A stretch of DNA of 64,000 nt, from assembly GCF_000152785.1 (NCBI RefSeq), contig NZ_CH672414.1:1605154-1669153 (forward strand), in the 5' to 3' direction. Source of the DNA: Yoonia vestfoldensis SKA53 (lineage in GTDB: Bacteria > Pseudomonadota > Alphaproteobacteria > Rhodobacterales > Rhodobacteraceae). This document shows, one piece after another, positions 27,634-37,421 of this stretch. Within the stretch, counting starts at the first letter, position 1. Every line of letters starts with the position of its first letter. The position numbers and the translations under genes were made by a program. The notes beneath the pieces are model-generated. The model had not been told where the DNA came from and searched no databases. It saw only the letters and a list, made by a program, of their open reading frames with translations.

Positions 27634-28784
27634 GCTCCAACGATGCGGGGTTTGAGTTGGGCCACGCCGGAACGCACCGCGTCGTGGATCATGCCGTGGC
27701 GCGGGGCGTCGCGCAGCGTGGTCATCCAGTGATCTTGCGGCTGCAGGCGTTTGGGCGCACCGTCCCAGCGCAGCGCGCGCAGCACGCCTGTAGCCTGATC
27801 CGGCAAATGGTCAGGGATTTCGTGGTCGTTCAGCACGGCCCAGACCCCTGTCCAGAGCCGCCCGACGGACCAAGGGTTATAGCCGCCCCCGCCCAGCACC
27901 AGATAGCGCGGGGCGATGTCGCGTAGGGCCGCGACCACCGCCCAATGGGCGTTGTTGGACAGGCACAGCCGCGATTGCGGGTCTTCAAGCACCGCATCGG
28001 CCCCGCATTGCAGCACGATGGCATCAGGCCGAAAGGCCGTGACAGCGGGCAGGATCAGCTCGTGCAGGATCAGTGCCATGTCGTCGTCATGCAGCCCCGC
28101 AGGCACCGGCAGGTTGAACACCTGCCCCGCCCCCTGATCGGTGATCGCCCCGGTGCGCGGCCAGCGGTTCGCCTCGTGCGTCGATATCAGCAGCGTGTCG
28201 GGGTCTTGCGCAAAGGCATGCTCGACCCCGTCGGGGTGATGCGCGTCGATATCCACATAAGCGACGCGCTGCGCTCCGTTGCGCCGCAGCGACTGGATCG
28301 CCAGCACAGGATCGTTGAGATAGCAAAACCCGTTCGCCCGGTCAGGCAGGCCATGATGGGTGCCGCCTGCGGGCGAATAGATGATGCCACCGTTTTTGAG
28401 CAACTCGCCCGCCAGCAGCGACCCACCCGCCGCCGTGGCCGGACGGCGGAACATTTCCGAAAAGACCGGATTGGACGGTGTGCCAAGGCCATGGCGGGCG
28501 CGCACCGCGTCGCTGACGGTTTGGGCGGCTTCTGCCGCTTGCAGGGCAGCCAGGTAGGCCGCGGTATGATAACCTGTCAGCGCAGCGGTTTTCGCGCGCG
28601 GGCTGGTGATGAATTGCGCGGGCGGCAGCCATCCCAGCGCGCGCGACAGGTCCATCACCGTGGATACCCGCGGCACCCGCAACGGATGCCACGGCCCATA
28701 GGTCGAGCCGCGATAGATTTCAGCGCCGATAAATTGCGGCAGGGGGCTTGTTCGTGCTGACAGGGCGGTCATAACGTCATTCAT
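27630..28784 (-). CDS. Histone deacetylase superfamily amidohydrolase (AcuC-like)
   Basis: The 384-residue zinc amidohydrolase belongs to the arginase/deacetylase fold. AGGTHHG carries the catalytic His pair. DIDAHHPDGVEHAF supplies the Asp and His zinc ligands, with Pro replacing the usual Gly of HHGDG. QCGAD supplies the second Asp, and LGGGGYN the transition-state Tyr. Bacterial members remove acetyl groups from acetylated lysines or polyamines (AcuC, acetylpolyamine deacetylase). The substrate is not evident from the context. Confidence 0.88.
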   Translation of the reverse strand: MNDVMTALSARTSPLPQFIGAEIYRGSTYGPWHPLRVPRVSTVMDLSRALGWLPPAQFITSPRAKTAALTGYHTAAYLAALQAAEAAQTVSDAVRARHGLGTPSNPVFSEMFRRPATAAGGSLLAGELLKNGGIIYSPAGGTHHGLPDRANGFCYLNDPVLAIQSLRRNGAQRVAYVDIDAHHPDGVEHAFAQDPDTLLISTHEANRWPRTGAITDQGAGQVFNLPVPAGLHDDDMALILHELILPAVTAFRPDAIVLQCGADAVLEDPQSRLCLSNNAHWAVVAALRDIAPRYLVLGGGGYNPWSVGRLWTGVWAVLNDHEIPDHLPDQATGVLRALRWDGAPKRLQPQDHWMTTLRDAPRHGMIHDAVRSGVAQLKPRIVGA

Positions 28785-28817
28785 CGCCGGGATGTAACCC
28801 GGATTAAGATCGGAACC

Positions 28818-29288
28818 ATGGCCAATTTACCCGCGCAACAGATTCCATTGAAATTCGCGACCGGGCGCAAGACCGATATTCGCGCGCAATTCGCAGCACT
28901 GTGCTGGCGGGTCAACATTGATCGAGTCGAAATCTGTCTGGTCACCAGCCGCACTCGCGGTCGCTGGATCCTGCCCAAGGGCTGGCCGATGCACAAACAG
29001 ACACCGGCCGCCGCCGCCGCGATGGAAGCCTATGAAGAGGCCGGGCTGCGTGGCGAGGCGCTGGATATATGTCTGGGAATTTATAGCTATATCAAGCCCT
29101 TGGGCAATGTGAACGCGCCGATCGTGGCAATGGTCTATCCGGTCCATGTTCAGCAGGTCCTGAGCGAGTGGCCCGAAAAACACCAGCGCAAGCGCAAATG
29201 GTTCAGCCCCGAAAAGGCCGCTAAAAAGCTCGAAGAACCGGCGCTGAAAAAGATCGTGGCGACCTTTGATCCGGCCGTGTTGCGCTGA
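28818..29288 (+). CDS. Nudix hydrolase with an atypical box
   Basis: The 156-residue single-domain protein resembles diphosphoinositol-polyphosphate/Ap6A-type Nudix enzymes (RGRWILPKGWPM lead-in). The box reads GWPMHKQTPAAAAAMEAYEEAG. The EExG metal site is present, but the first Glu of the consensus is Gln and the Arg before the metal site is Met. The remaining acidic residues could still bind magnesium. It is transcribed divergently from the amidohydrolase. A dinucleoside polyphosphate or similar substrate is likely but unproven. Confidence 0.83.
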   Translation: MANLPAQQIPLKFATGRKTDIRAQFAALCWRVNIDRVEICLVTSRTRGRWILPKGWPMHKQTPAAAAAMEAYEEAGLRGEALDICLGIYSYIKPLGNVNAPIVAMVYPVHVQQVLSEWPEKHQRKRKWFSPEKAAKKLEEPALKKIVATFDPAVLR

Positions 29289-29343
29289 CTTGCAAGGGTG
29301 GGCAAAAAGCCTAACTGTTCCACATGCAACAACGCCGGCAGCC

Positions 29344-29733
29344 ATGATCCGATTCCATCTCAAATGCGACCAGAACCACCAGTTCGAAAGTTGGTTCCAA
29401 TCGGGTGCTGCCTTTGACAAGCTGGTCGCGGGCAAGCATGTGTCCTGCACCGTCTGCGGCTCGAGCGTCGTGACGAAATCGGTGATGGCTCCGGCAATCG
29501 CCACGACCGCGGCACCGGTCGAAAACCAGATGGCCGCCCTACGCAAGAAAATCGAAAGCAGCGCCGATTATGTCGGCACCGCCTTTGCCAAAGAAGCGCG
29601 CGATATGCATGACGGGCTGACGCCGGACCGCCCGATCTATGGCGAGGCCAATCTGGCCGAGGCGCGCAAGCTGGCCGAGGATGGTATCCCCGTGATGCCA
29701 TTGCCATTCATTCCCGCCAAGAAAGTGAACTGA
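29344..29733 (+). CDS. DUF1178 family protein
   Basis: The 129-residue protein begins MIRFHLKCDQNHQFESWF. It has a Cys at residue 8 and a later CTVC pair, which suggests a small zinc-ribbon-like N-terminus common to DUF1178, a conserved proteobacterial family of unknown function. The C-terminal part is helical and ends VMPLPFIPAKKVN. The ATG at 29344 matches the family start. Its stop overlaps the next ATG by one base (TGATG), so it is coupled to the SDR gene. Confidence 0.88.
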   Translation: MIRFHLKCDQNHQFESWFQSGAAFDKLVAGKHVSCTVCGSSVVTKSVMAPAIATTAAPVENQMAALRKKIESSADYVGTAFAKEARDMHDGLTPDRPIYGEANLAEARKLAEDGIPVMPLPFIPAKKVN

Positions 29734-30380
29734 TGCATGTTCTGATCACGGGTGCCAATCGCGGCATCGGCAAGGCCATGGTCGACCGTTACGCTGCGCA
29801 GGGTGCGCAGGTCACCGGCACCGCGCGTGTCGCAGGCGCGCGATTGCACAGGATGGATGTGACCGACCCCGCAACGGTCAATGCGCTGGCTGACACGATG
29901 GCGGATCAGGCGCTTGATCTGCTGGTCTGCAATGCGGGTGTTTATGCCGACAAGGGCCAATCACTCGATCAGGGCTATCCGGCAGATATGTGGGCGGATG
30001 GCTTTGCCACCAATGTCACCGGCGTATTCCTGACCGTACAGGCGTTTCTGCCGCATCTGCGCCGCGCGCAGACCGGCAAGATCGCGATTATTTCCTCGCA
30101 GATGGCATCGCATACACGCGCACCGGGCGGCAGCTATATCTACCGCGCAAGCAAGGCTGCGGCGCTGAACCTTGGCCGGAATTTGGCCAGCGATCTGGCA
30201 GCAGAAGGGATCAGTGTTGGCATCTATCATCCGGGCTGGGTGCGCACCGATATGGGCGGGTCCACAGCCGAGATCAGCGTGGATGAAAGTGCCACTGGCC
30301 TGATCGCGCGGTTCGCCGCCCTTGGCCCTGCGACATCGGGCTGTTTCGAGACATGGGACGGGCGCGTGCATCCTTACTAA
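29733..30380 (+). CDS. Short-chain dehydrogenase/reductase
   Basis: The 215-residue Rossmann oxidoreductase has an intact cofactor loop TGANRGIG (residues 6-13), CNAG (NAG motif), IISSQMAS, and catalytic YRASK. It resembles the CsgA/sniffer-like SDR group. It is translationally coupled to the DUF1178 gene. The substrate is unknown. In contrast with the SDR at 8927-9730, all catalytic residues are present. Confidence 0.9.
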   Translation: MHVLITGANRGIGKAMVDRYAAQGAQVTGTARVAGARLHRMDVTDPATVNALADTMADQALDLLVCNAGVYADKGQSLDQGYPADMWADGFATNVTGVFLTVQAFLPHLRRAQTGKIAIISSQMASHTRAPGGSYIYRASKAAALNLGRNLASDLAAEGISVGIYHPGWVRTDMGGSTAEISVDESATGLIARFAALGPATSGCFETWDGRVHPY

Positions 30381-30450
30381 GCATTTGCGCTTTGCGCGGC
30401 GCACCAGTAAACGGGCGCGGATCAACGCCGCTTGTTTGCAAGGATGACCG

Positions 30451-31689
30451 ATGCCGACGCTTGTGATGAAATTTGGGGGCACCTCGGTGGCCAATCTTGA
30501 CCGGATCGCGCGCGCGGCCAAACGCGTCGCTGTCGAGGTCGCCAATGGCTATGACGTCATCGTCATCGTGTCGGCCATGTCGGGCAAGACCAACGAGCTG
30601 GTGGGCTGGGTGTCCGAGACATCGCCGCTATATGATGCGCACGAATATGATGCGATCGTGTCCTCGGGTGAGAATGTGACGGCTGGGCTGATGGCGCTGC
30701 GGTTGCAGGAAATGGATATTCCTGCGCGCAGCTGGCAAGGCTGGCAGGTGCCAGTTCTGACCACCGATGCCCATGCTTCTGCGCGGATCGAGGAAATTCC
30801 GACCAAGAACATCACCGCCAAATTCGGCGAAGGGATGAAGGTTGCCGTAGTTGCCGGTTTCCAGGGCGTCAGTGCCGCAGGCCGGATCACCACGCTTGGG
30901 CGTGGCGGGTCGGACACCACGGCTGTCGCCTTTGCGGCCGCTTTTGGCGCAGAACGCTGCGATATTTATACCGATGTGGACGGGGTCTATACAACCGATC
31001 CGCGGATCACGTCGAAGGCCCGCAAGCTTGACAAGATTTCGTTCGAGGAAATGCTCGAACTGGCCTCGCTCGGGGCCAAGGTGCTGCAAACGCGATCCGT
31101 CGAACTGGCTATGCGGTATAAAGTGCGCCTGCGGGTGCTGTCATCATTTGAAGAACCATCGGACAGCGCCGGAACGCTGGTCTGCGATGAGGAGGAAATC
31201 ATGGAATCCAATGTTGTGGCCGGTGTCGCCTATTCCCGCGACGAGGCGAAAATGACCCTGATCTCGGTCGCGGACCGCCCTGGCATCGCCGCTGCGATCT
31301 TTGGCCCGCTGTCGGATGCAGGCGTGAACGTGGATATGATCGTGCAGAACATATCCGAAGAAGGCCGCACAGACATGACCTTTTCCTGCCCCAAGGATCA
31401 GGTGCTGCGCGCTGAAAAGGCGATGAACGATGCCAAGACGTCAGGCGCGATCAATTTTCATGATCTGGTCGCCGATGAAGGTGTCGCCAAGGTCAGCGTC
31501 GTCGGTATCGGGATGCGCAGCCATACCGGCGTTGCGGCCAAGATGTTCAAGGTGCTTTCTGCTGAAGGAATCAACATCAAGGTCATCACAACCTCCGAGA
31601 TCAAGATTTCTGTGCTGATCGACAGGAAATACATGGAACTTGCCGTGCAGGCCCTGCATGATGCGTTCGAATTGGACAAGGCTGGCTGA
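30451..31689 (+). CDS. lysC: Aspartate kinase
   Basis: The 412-residue cytosolic kinase phosphorylates aspartate in the first step to lysine, threonine and methionine. Motifs are MKFGGTSVAN (residues 6-15), the ATP region LGRGGSDTTAVAFAAAFGA and the DVDGVYTTDPR loop. Two ACT domains in the last 150 residues (starting around TLISVADRPGIAAAIFG) allow feedback by lysine or threonine. The ribosome site AAGGA precedes the ATG. thrC lies elsewhere in the window at 40863-42248. Confidence 0.97.
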   Translation: MPTLVMKFGGTSVANLDRIARAAKRVAVEVANGYDVIVIVSAMSGKTNELVGWVSETSPLYDAHEYDAIVSSGENVTAGLMALRLQEMDIPARSWQGWQVPVLTTDAHASARIEEIPTKNITAKFGEGMKVAVVAGFQGVSAAGRITTLGRGGSDTTAVAFAAAFGAERCDIYTDVDGVYTTDPRITSKARKLDKISFEEMLELASLGAKVLQTRSVELAMRYKVRLRVLSSFEEPSDSAGTLVCDEEEIMESNVVAGVAYSRDEAKMTLISVADRPGIAAAIFGPLSDAGVNVDMIVQNISEEGRTDMTFSCPKDQVLRAEKAMNDAKTSGAINFHDLVADEGVAKVSVVGIGMRSHTGVAAKMFKVLSAEGINIKVITTSEIKISVLIDRKYMELAVQALHDAFELDKAG

Positions 31690-31724
31690 TCCTGTCGGAT
31701 CGGTCCGCTGATATCGGGGGACCC

Positions 31725-33965
31725 ATGCCGGAACGGTTGGAAAGCGAGAGCCGCAAGCTGCTGGGCCGCCTGCGCGAGGCTTTGGCCAGCGACAGCGAAG
31801 GCCAGGCACGGCTGAACCGTGTCGTGGACCTGATCGCCTCGTCCATGCAGGCCGAGGTCTGTTCGATCTACCTGTTTCGCGATGCCGACACGCTGGAGCT
31901 TTGCGCCACCCAGGGGCTTGAACAAGAATCGGTCCACCAGACACGGATGCGCCTTGGCGAAGGTCTGGTCGGGCGCACCGCCAAAACCGGCAATATCGTC
32001 AATATCGCCAATGCCCCCGCCGAAAAGGGGTTCCGCTACATGCCGGAAACCGGCGAGGAACGGTACTCGTCGTTTTGTGGCGTCCCGATCCAGCGGTTGG
32101 GCGATGTGTTGGGCGTGCTGGTGGTGCAGACGAAAACCGAACGGGTGATGACCCCCGACGAGGTTTATGCCCTTGAAATCGTGGCCATGGTCATCGCCGA
32201 GATGACCGAACTGGGCGCTTTCGTCGGCGAAGGCGCGGCCTTGTCGGCGCTGCACCAGAAACCGGTATTGTTGCGCGGGTCGATCGCGCAGGAAGGCACC
32301 AGCGCGGGCCGCGTCTATTTGCACGAACCGCGCGTTGTCGTCACCAACCCGATTTCAGACGACCCCGAAAAGGAAAAGACCCGCCTGATCGAGGCGGTCG
32401 AGACCCTGCGCAAATCCGTCGACAACATGATGGTTGGCGCGCGGTCGGTCGATCCCGAACAGGTGCAGGTTCTCGAAGCGTACCGGATGTTCGCCAATTC
32501 CAGCAGCTGGATTCGCCGGATGCAGGACGATGTGCAAAGCGGGCTGTCCGCAGAGGCCGCCGTCGAAAAGGAACAATCCCTGGCGCGCGCGCGGCTGTCA
32601 CGCTCGCCCGATCCATATCTGCGCGAACGGCTGCATGATCTGGACGATCTGTCCAACCGCCTGCTGCGCATCCTGACCGGCCAAGGCGAAGACCGCAGCG
32701 ACATGCCCGACGATCCGATCCTTGTGGCGCGCAATATCGGGCCGGGTGAATTGCTGGAATACGGCAAGAAACTGCGCGGCATCGTGCTGGAAGAAGGCAG
32801 CGTCGGCAGCCATGCCACCATCGTTGCACGCGCCTGGGCCATTCCGCTGGTCATCAATGCCAAGGGTGTCACGCGCGAGGCGCTCAACGGCGACATCATC
32901 CTTGTCGATGGCGATCAGGGGATCGCGCATCTGCGGCCTGACGACACAGTCCAGGCGGCGTTCCGCGACAAGATCGAAATGCAGGCGCGCGCGCAGGAAC
33001 GCTATGCCTCGATCCGCGATCTGCCAGCGGAAACGAAATGCGGCACGCGCATGTCCTTGCAAATGAACGCGGGGCTGATCGCGGATTTGCCATCGCTGGC
33101 GGGGTCGGGCGCTGAAGGTGTGGGGCTGTTCCGTACCGAATTGCAGTTCCTGATCCGCAACCAGATGCCGCAACGTGGCGAATTATCGGCGCTTTACGAC
33201 CGCGTGCTGAACGCGGCGGGCGGGCGGCGGGTGGCGTTTCGCACGCTCGACATCGGGTCGGACAAGGTGCTGCCCTACATGAAGGCGAACGATGAACCCA
33301 ACCCTGCGATGGGCTGGCGCGCGATCCGTGTGGGGCTGGACAAACCCGGCGTGCTGCGGATGCAGTTGCAGGCTTTATTGCGCGGGGCGGCGGGGCGACC
33401 TTTGACGGTGATGTTCCCCTTCATCACGCAGCTGACCGAATTCCGCGCCGCCAAGGCCGAGATGGACAAGGCGCTCGACCGCGAAGTCCGACTGGGCCAT
33501 CCCGTTCCGGCCAAGATCGAGGTGGGCGCGATGCTGGAAACACCATCGCTCGCCTTTGCACCCGACGTGTTTTTCCAAGAGGCCGATTTCATCAGCATCG
33601 GTGGCAATGATCTCAAACAATTTTTCTTTGCCGCCGACCGCGAAAACGAACTGGTACGGCGGCGATACGACACGCTCGACGTGAGTTTCCTGTCGTTTCT
33701 GGAACATGTGATCAAACGCTGCGATGCAGCGGGAACCCCGCTGTCGTTCTGCGGCGAAGATGCCGGCCGTCCGGTCGAAGCCCTGTGTTTCGCCGCCCTT
33801 GGCCTGCGCACATTGTCGATGCGCCCCGCCTCGGTCGGGCCGGTTAAGCATCTGTTGCGCCGCGTCGATCTGAACGAGGTCAGGGCCGTGATGGATACGG
33901 CCATTGCAAATGGCGATCAATCGGTGCGGCGCGCCGTGTCCGACTGGCTGGTCTATCAGGTCTGA
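31725..33965 (+). CDS. ptsP: Phosphoenolpyruvate-protein phosphotransferase PtsP (EI-Ntr)
   Basis: The 746-residue protein has an N-terminal GAF sensor domain (about residues 20-165) and a full PTS enzyme I module. The phospho-histidine lies in VGSHATIVARAWAIPLV near residue 366. The C-terminal PEP-binding barrel shows GLFRTELQFL, MFPFITQLTEF and SIGGNDLKQFFFAADREN. EI-Ntr feeds phosphate to the regulatory NPr/EIIA-Ntr branch and in many bacteria responds to glutamine. It follows lysC by 35 bases, a neighbourhood common in alphaproteobacteria. Its stop overlaps the converging EcsC-like gene by ten bases. Confidence 0.95.
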   Translation: MPERLESESRKLLGRLREALASDSEGQARLNRVVDLIASSMQAEVCSIYLFRDADTLELCATQGLEQESVHQTRMRLGEGLVGRTAKTGNIVNIANAPAEKGFRYMPETGEERYSSFCGVPIQRLGDVLGVLVVQTKTERVMTPDEVYALEIVAMVIAEMTELGAFVGEGAALSALHQKPVLLRGSIAQEGTSAGRVYLHEPRVVVTNPISDDPEKEKTRLIEAVETLRKSVDNMMVGARSVDPEQVQVLEAYRMFANSSSWIRRMQDDVQSGLSAEAAVEKEQSLARARLSRSPDPYLRERLHDLDDLSNRLLRILTGQGEDRSDMPDDPILVARNIGPGELLEYGKKLRGIVLEEGSVGSHATIVARAWAIPLVINAKGVTREALNGDIILVDGDQGIAHLRPDDTVQAAFRDKIEMQARAQERYASIRDLPAETKCGTRMSLQMNAGLIADLPSLAGSGAEGVGLFRTELQFLIRNQMPQRGELSALYDRVLNAAGGRRVAFRTLDIGSDKVLPYMKANDEPNPAMGWRAIRVGLDKPGVLRMQLQALLRGAAGRPLTVMFPFITQLTEFRAAKAEMDKALDREVRLGHPVPAKIEVGAMLETPSLAFAPDVFFQEADFISIGGNDLKQFFFAADRENELVRRRYDTLDVSFLSFLEHVIKRCDAAGTPLSFCGEDAGRPVEALCFAALGLRTLSMRPASVGPVKHLLRRVDLNEVRAVMDTAIANGDQSVRRAVSDWLVYQV

Positions 33966-34756
33966 GGCAGGCGCGGTGCGGCAAGCTGGCGGTGGAATTC
34001 ATCCAGCACCGCCACATCGCCATGTTCGCGTACCAATTGGCGCAGGCCAAAATGCACATGCGCAAGGGCGACATAATAATCCACAAAGGCGTAATTTGTT
34101 CCCGCGCCTGCCACGGCGCCCAGCACTGGCACGGTCTGCGCCGCCAGCTTTTGTGACAGCACAGCCGCGAATTTCGGCGCGACACGGCTGATCAGCGTAT
34201 TCACAGCGGCACCCGACAGGCTAAGCCGCGCACCGATAAAGGCGGTATCGACCCCGTCATCGGCGCTGCCCGGCCCGCCTGATCCGAACACGGCCAGACA
34301 TTCCATGCGGGTTTCATCCGACGCGGGGTCCTCCCCATATTCGGTGGCGACATGCAGCACCGCGCGAAAGATCAGCGTGGTGGCGATCGGCAATTCCGCA
34401 AGCGCCGTGGGCAAACCGCCAAAGCCGCCAATCGCACCTGACAAAGTGCCGATGATCCGGTGGCTCTGATCCGACCCAAAGCGCTGGCCTACGCCACTGC
34501 GCGACTGTGCGGCGATATCGTAACTGCGGCGCAGGGCATTGCGCGTCACCTCGTTCAACTGGTCGCGCAGGGGTTTGGGCAGCATTTTCAGCCCATCCTC
34601 GACCTGACCGCCGACGAAATTGATCGCTTTCATCAAAACGCCATTGGCCTTGCGCTGGCGCAGTGCCAAGGCCGCGATCCGCGCGCGCGTGCTATCATCC
34701 AGCGCAGGTGGCACTAGCAAGGGACTGGCAGATGGGATCACGGTCTTGTCTGTCAT
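33956..34756 (-). CDS. EcsC family protein
   Basis: The 266-residue protein resembles EcsC, a family named after Bacillus subtilis ecsC whose role is unknown. Features seen are a helical N-terminal half (NEVTRNALRRSYDIAA), a glycine-rich central stretch GTLSGAIGGFGGLPTALAELP and a hydrophobic C-terminal stretch LAAQTVPVLGAVAGAGTNYAF. These suggest peripheral membrane association. The ATG at 34756 is used; a TTG two codons upstream is possible. It follows the GNAT gene by 15 bases on the same strand. Confidence 0.8.
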   Translation of the reverse strand: MTDKTVIPSASPLLVPPALDDSTRARIAALALRQRKANGVLMKAINFVGGQVEDGLKMLPKPLRDQLNEVTRNALRRSYDIAAQSRSGVGQRFGSDQSHRIIGTLSGAIGGFGGLPTALAELPIATTLIFRAVLHVATEYGEDPASDETRMECLAVFGSGGPGSADDGVDTAFIGARLSLSGAAVNTLISRVAPKFAAVLSQKLAAQTVPVLGAVAGAGTNYAFVDYYVALAHVHFGLRQLVREHGDVAVLDEFHRQLAAPRLPQT

Positions 34757-34771
34757 GCCCAACAGATGGGG

Positions 34772-35287
34772 TCAGCGTGGCAAAATGCAATCATCGGCCT
34801 TGCGCACCGGCCCATGGATGCCAGCCCAGCTGTCAGAAGCCAGCGACAGCCCCAACACCCGTTCCGGATTGGTGGGCGGCGGCATGATGACACCGGTCAG
34901 TTGCTGAAACCCGAACCGACTGTAATAGGGCAGGTCCCCCACCAGCAGGATGCGCGACCAGCCCGCTTTGCGCGCCACTTGCGTAACACGGTAGATCAGC
35001 CGCCCCGCGATCCCTTCGCCTTGCCGCGTCGGATGCACGGCCACAGGCCCCAGCAGGACGACCGGCGTCTCGCCGACATAACAGGGCCAGCAGCGGATCA
35101 CCCCTGCCAGCACAGCGTCCGGATCACGCGCGGTCCAGCACAGATCGGCGATAGGCGACACATCCTCGCGCAGACGATAGGACGACAGCGCGCTGCGGCC
35201 CGGCGAAAAACACAGATCATAGAGCGCCTCGGCCTCCCAATAATCTGCACCAGTCTCGATGGCCAATGTGATGGATGGAATCTGCAT
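34772..35287 (-). CDS. GNAT family N-acetyltransferase (YhbS-like)
   Basis: The 171-residue acetyltransferase shows the acetyl-CoA site LLGPVAVHPTRQGEGIAGRLI (beta-4 and the R/QxxGxG/A loop) and the downstream strand ILLVGDLPYYSRFGFQ. This resembles the YhbS type, which acetylates small molecules or RNA-linked substrates. The ATG at 35287 was chosen over a longer frame to 35359 that overlaps the divergent flavin reductase region. It is probably cotranscribed with the EcsC-like gene. Confidence 0.83.
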   Translation of the reverse strand: MQIPSITLAIETGADYWEAEALYDLCFSPGRSALSSYRLREDVSPIADLCWTARDPDAVLAGVIRCWPCYVGETPVVLLGPVAVHPTRQGEGIAGRLIYRVTQVARKAGWSRILLVGDLPYYSRFGFQQLTGVIMPPPTNPERVLGLSLASDSWAGIHGPVRKADDCILPR

Positions 35288-35357
35288 GCGTCTTTCATCT
35301 GGCCAAGGCTGTGCGGTCACGCTACCCCTTGGCGGATCGCAGGAAAAGGTCTTGACC

Positions 35358-35969
35358 ATGTTTTACGCCCCGAAAGACGGCCATAATCTGCCGCATAACC
35401 CTTTCAACGCCATCGTCTCGCCGCGGCCCATCGGCTGGATCGCGACGCGCGGGGCGGACGGGCAGGACAACCTTGCCCCCTATTCGTTTTTCAACGCCGT
35501 CGCCTATGAACCGCCACAGGTGATGTTCGCCTCGACCAGCGCCAAACCCGACCGTGACGGCACAAAGGACAGCGCGGCCAATATCCGCGAAACGGGGGTA
35601 TTCGCTGTCAATATCGTGGAATACGCGATGCGCGACGCGATGAACCAGACATCAGGGCCGTGGGACCGCGCCACGGATGAATTCGCACTGGCCGGCATCA
35701 CCAAGGCTGAATGTGAAACGATTGCCTGCGCGCGGGTCGCCAATGCACCCGCCACGCTGGAATGCAAGCTTACCCAGATCGTCACCCTGCCCGGTGCCGC
35801 CAATTTCGCGGTCTTTGGCGAGGTGATTGGCGTGCACATCCGCGACAATTGCCTTGTCGACGGTCTGTTCGATGTGACAACTTTCCACCCGCTGTCGCGG
35901 CTGGGCTATCGCGATTACACAGCCGTGCGCGATGTGTTCAGCCTGACCCGCCCGGGAGAGAAAGCATGA
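35358..35969 (+). CDS. Flavin reductase family protein (FMN-binding split barrel)
   Basis: The 203-residue protein has the flavin reductase-like signature NPFNAIVSPRPIGWIATRG near residues 14-32 and PYSFFNAVAYEPPQVMF. Such proteins bind FMN and reduce it with NAD(P)H, or act as flavoprotein oxygenase components. The start follows AGGAAAAGG. It overlaps mtnP by four bases (ATGA) and so heads the mtnP-apt operon; a functional link to methylthioadenosine salvage is not established. Confidence 0.87.
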   Translation: MFYAPKDGHNLPHNPFNAIVSPRPIGWIATRGADGQDNLAPYSFFNAVAYEPPQVMFASTSAKPDRDGTKDSAANIRETGVFAVNIVEYAMRDAMNQTSGPWDRATDEFALAGITKAECETIACARVANAPATLECKLTQIVTLPGAANFAVFGEVIGVHIRDNCLVDGLFDVTTFHPLSRLGYRDYTAVRDVFSLTRPGEKA

Positions 35970-36850
35970 CACAGACCATCCTGGGCATTATCGGCGGGTC
36001 AGGCATTTACGACATGGACGGATTGCAAGACCCATCATGGGTCAGCGTCGACAGCCCGTGGGGCGCGCCTTCGGACGCGGTGCTGACAGGGCAGATGGAA
36101 GGTGTGAAGATGGCCTTTCTTCCCCGCCACGGGCGCGGCCATGTGCATTCACCCACGACAGTACCATACCGCGCGAATATCGACGCGCTCAAAAGGCTGG
36201 GGGTGACCGACATTATCAGCATCAGCGCCTGCGGGTCGTTCCGCGAAGAGATGGCGCCGGGCGATTTTGTGATCGTGGACCAGTTTATCGACCGAACCTT
36301 CGCGCGCGAAAAATCGTTTTTCGGCACCGGCTGCGTGGCGCATGTCAGCCTAGCGCATCCGACCTGCCCGCGCGTCTCAACCGCTTGCGCCACGGCGGCA
36401 CAGGCTGCAGGGATCACCGTGCATCGCGGCGGCACGTATCTGGCGATGGAAGGACCGCAGTTTTCGTCGGTCGCGGAAAGCAAGCTCTACCGCAGCTGGG
36501 GCTGCGACGTGATCGGCATGACCAATATGCCAGAGGCGAAACTCGCCCGCGAGGCGGAAATCTGCTATGCCTCGGTGGCGATGATCACCGATTATGACAG
36601 CTGGCACCCCGACCATGGGGCTGTCGACATCACCGCGATCATCGCAACCTTGAAAGGCAACGGCAGCAAGGCGCATGACCTGATCGCGCGGCTGCCTGCC
36701 TTGCTGGGCGCAGACCGTTCTCCCTGCCCGCATGGCTGCGACCGCGCGCTTGATCATGCGATCATGACCGCCCCCGACAAACGTGACCCCGCCCTTCTGG
36801 CGCGGCTCGATGCGATCACCACCCGTGTCTTTGCGAAAGAAACCAGATGA
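35966..36850 (+). CDS. mtnP: S-methyl-5'-thioadenosine phosphorylase
   Basis: The 294-residue enzyme cleaves methylthioadenosine, a by-product of polyamine and homoserine lactone synthesis, into adenine and methylthioribose-1-phosphate. Motifs are [11 protein letters not shown] (phosphate site), [24 protein letters not shown] and the purine-binding [20 protein letters not shown]. The later [15 protein letters not shown] is also classic. Four-base overlaps on both sides couple it to the flavin reductase and to apt, whose product recycles the adenine released. Confidence 0.95.
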   Translation: MTQTILGIIGGSGIYDMDGLQDPSWVSVDSPWGAPSDAVLTGQMEGVKMAFLPRHGRGHVHSPTTVPYRANIDALKRLGVTDIISISACGSFREEMAPGDFVIVDQFIDRTFAREKSFFGTGCVAHVSLAHPTCPRVSTACATAAQAAGITVHRGGTYLAMEGPQFSSVAESKLYRSWGCDVIGMTNMPEAKLAREAEICYASVAMITDYDSWHPDHGAVDITAIIATLKGNGSKAHDLIARLPALLGADRSPCPHGCDRALDHAIMTAPDKRDPALLARLDAITTRVFAKETR

Positions 36851-37377
36851 AAACCGTCCGCGACTATATCCGCACCATTCCCGATTTCCCGCATGAGGGG
36901 ATCATGTTCCGCGATGTAACCACGCTGTTCGGCGACGCGCGCGGCTTTCGCATGGCGATTGACCAATTGCTGCACCCCTATGCAGGCACACCCATCGACA
37001 AGGTCGTGGGGCTAGAAGCGCGTGGTTTCATCCTTGGCGGTGCGATCGCGCATCAGATGTCGGTCGGCTTCGTGCCGATCCGCAAGAAAGGCAAATTGCC
37101 CGGGAAGACGGTGGAACAGGCCTATCAGCTCGAATACGGCGAGGCGGTGATGGAACTGCACGACGATGCGCTGCAACCGGGTGAAAAGGTGTTGCTGGTC
37201 GATGACCTGCTTGCGACCGGTGGCACCGCCGAGGCCGGTATCCGCCTGATCGAACGACTGGGTGCGCAGGTCACCGGCTGTGCCTTCGTCATCGACCTGC
37301 CTGAATTGGGTGGCGCGCGCAGGTTGCAGAACCTCGGGATGCAGGTGCATAGCCTGTGCGCCTTCGAAGGACTTTAA
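36847..37377 (+). CDS. apt: Adenine phosphoribosyltransferase
   Basis: The 176-residue cytosolic enzyme joins adenine to PRPP, giving AMP. The N-terminal [21 protein letters not shown] and [15 protein letters not shown] are family signatures, and the PRPP loop is [17 protein letters not shown] near residues 117-133. It is the last gene of the operon and directly follows mtnP, completing adenine salvage. A gene-end repeat lies four bases after its stop. Confidence 0.97.
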   Translation: MKTVRDYIRTIPDFPHEGIMFRDVTTLFGDARGFRMAIDQLLHPYAGTPIDKVVGLEARGFILGGAIAHQMSVGFVPIRKKGKLPGKTVEQAYQLEYGEAVMELHDDALQPGEKVLLVDDLLATGGTAEAGIRLIERLGAQVTGCAFVIDLPELGGARRLQNLGMQVHSLCAFEGL

Positions 37378-37380
37378 TGC

Positions 37381-37416
37381 GCTCCGCGCGGGGAGTATTT
37401 GTGGAAAAAAGAAGTT
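37381..37416 (+). terminator. Terminator-like gene-end repeat after apt
   Basis: CTCC-gcgcgg-GGAG (37382-37395) followed by TATTT, then the tail GTGGAAAAAAGAAG, matches the family consensus. Together with the inverted copy at 37550-37578 it encloses a structured segment. Confidence 0.6.
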
Positions 37417-37421
37417 GTTAA

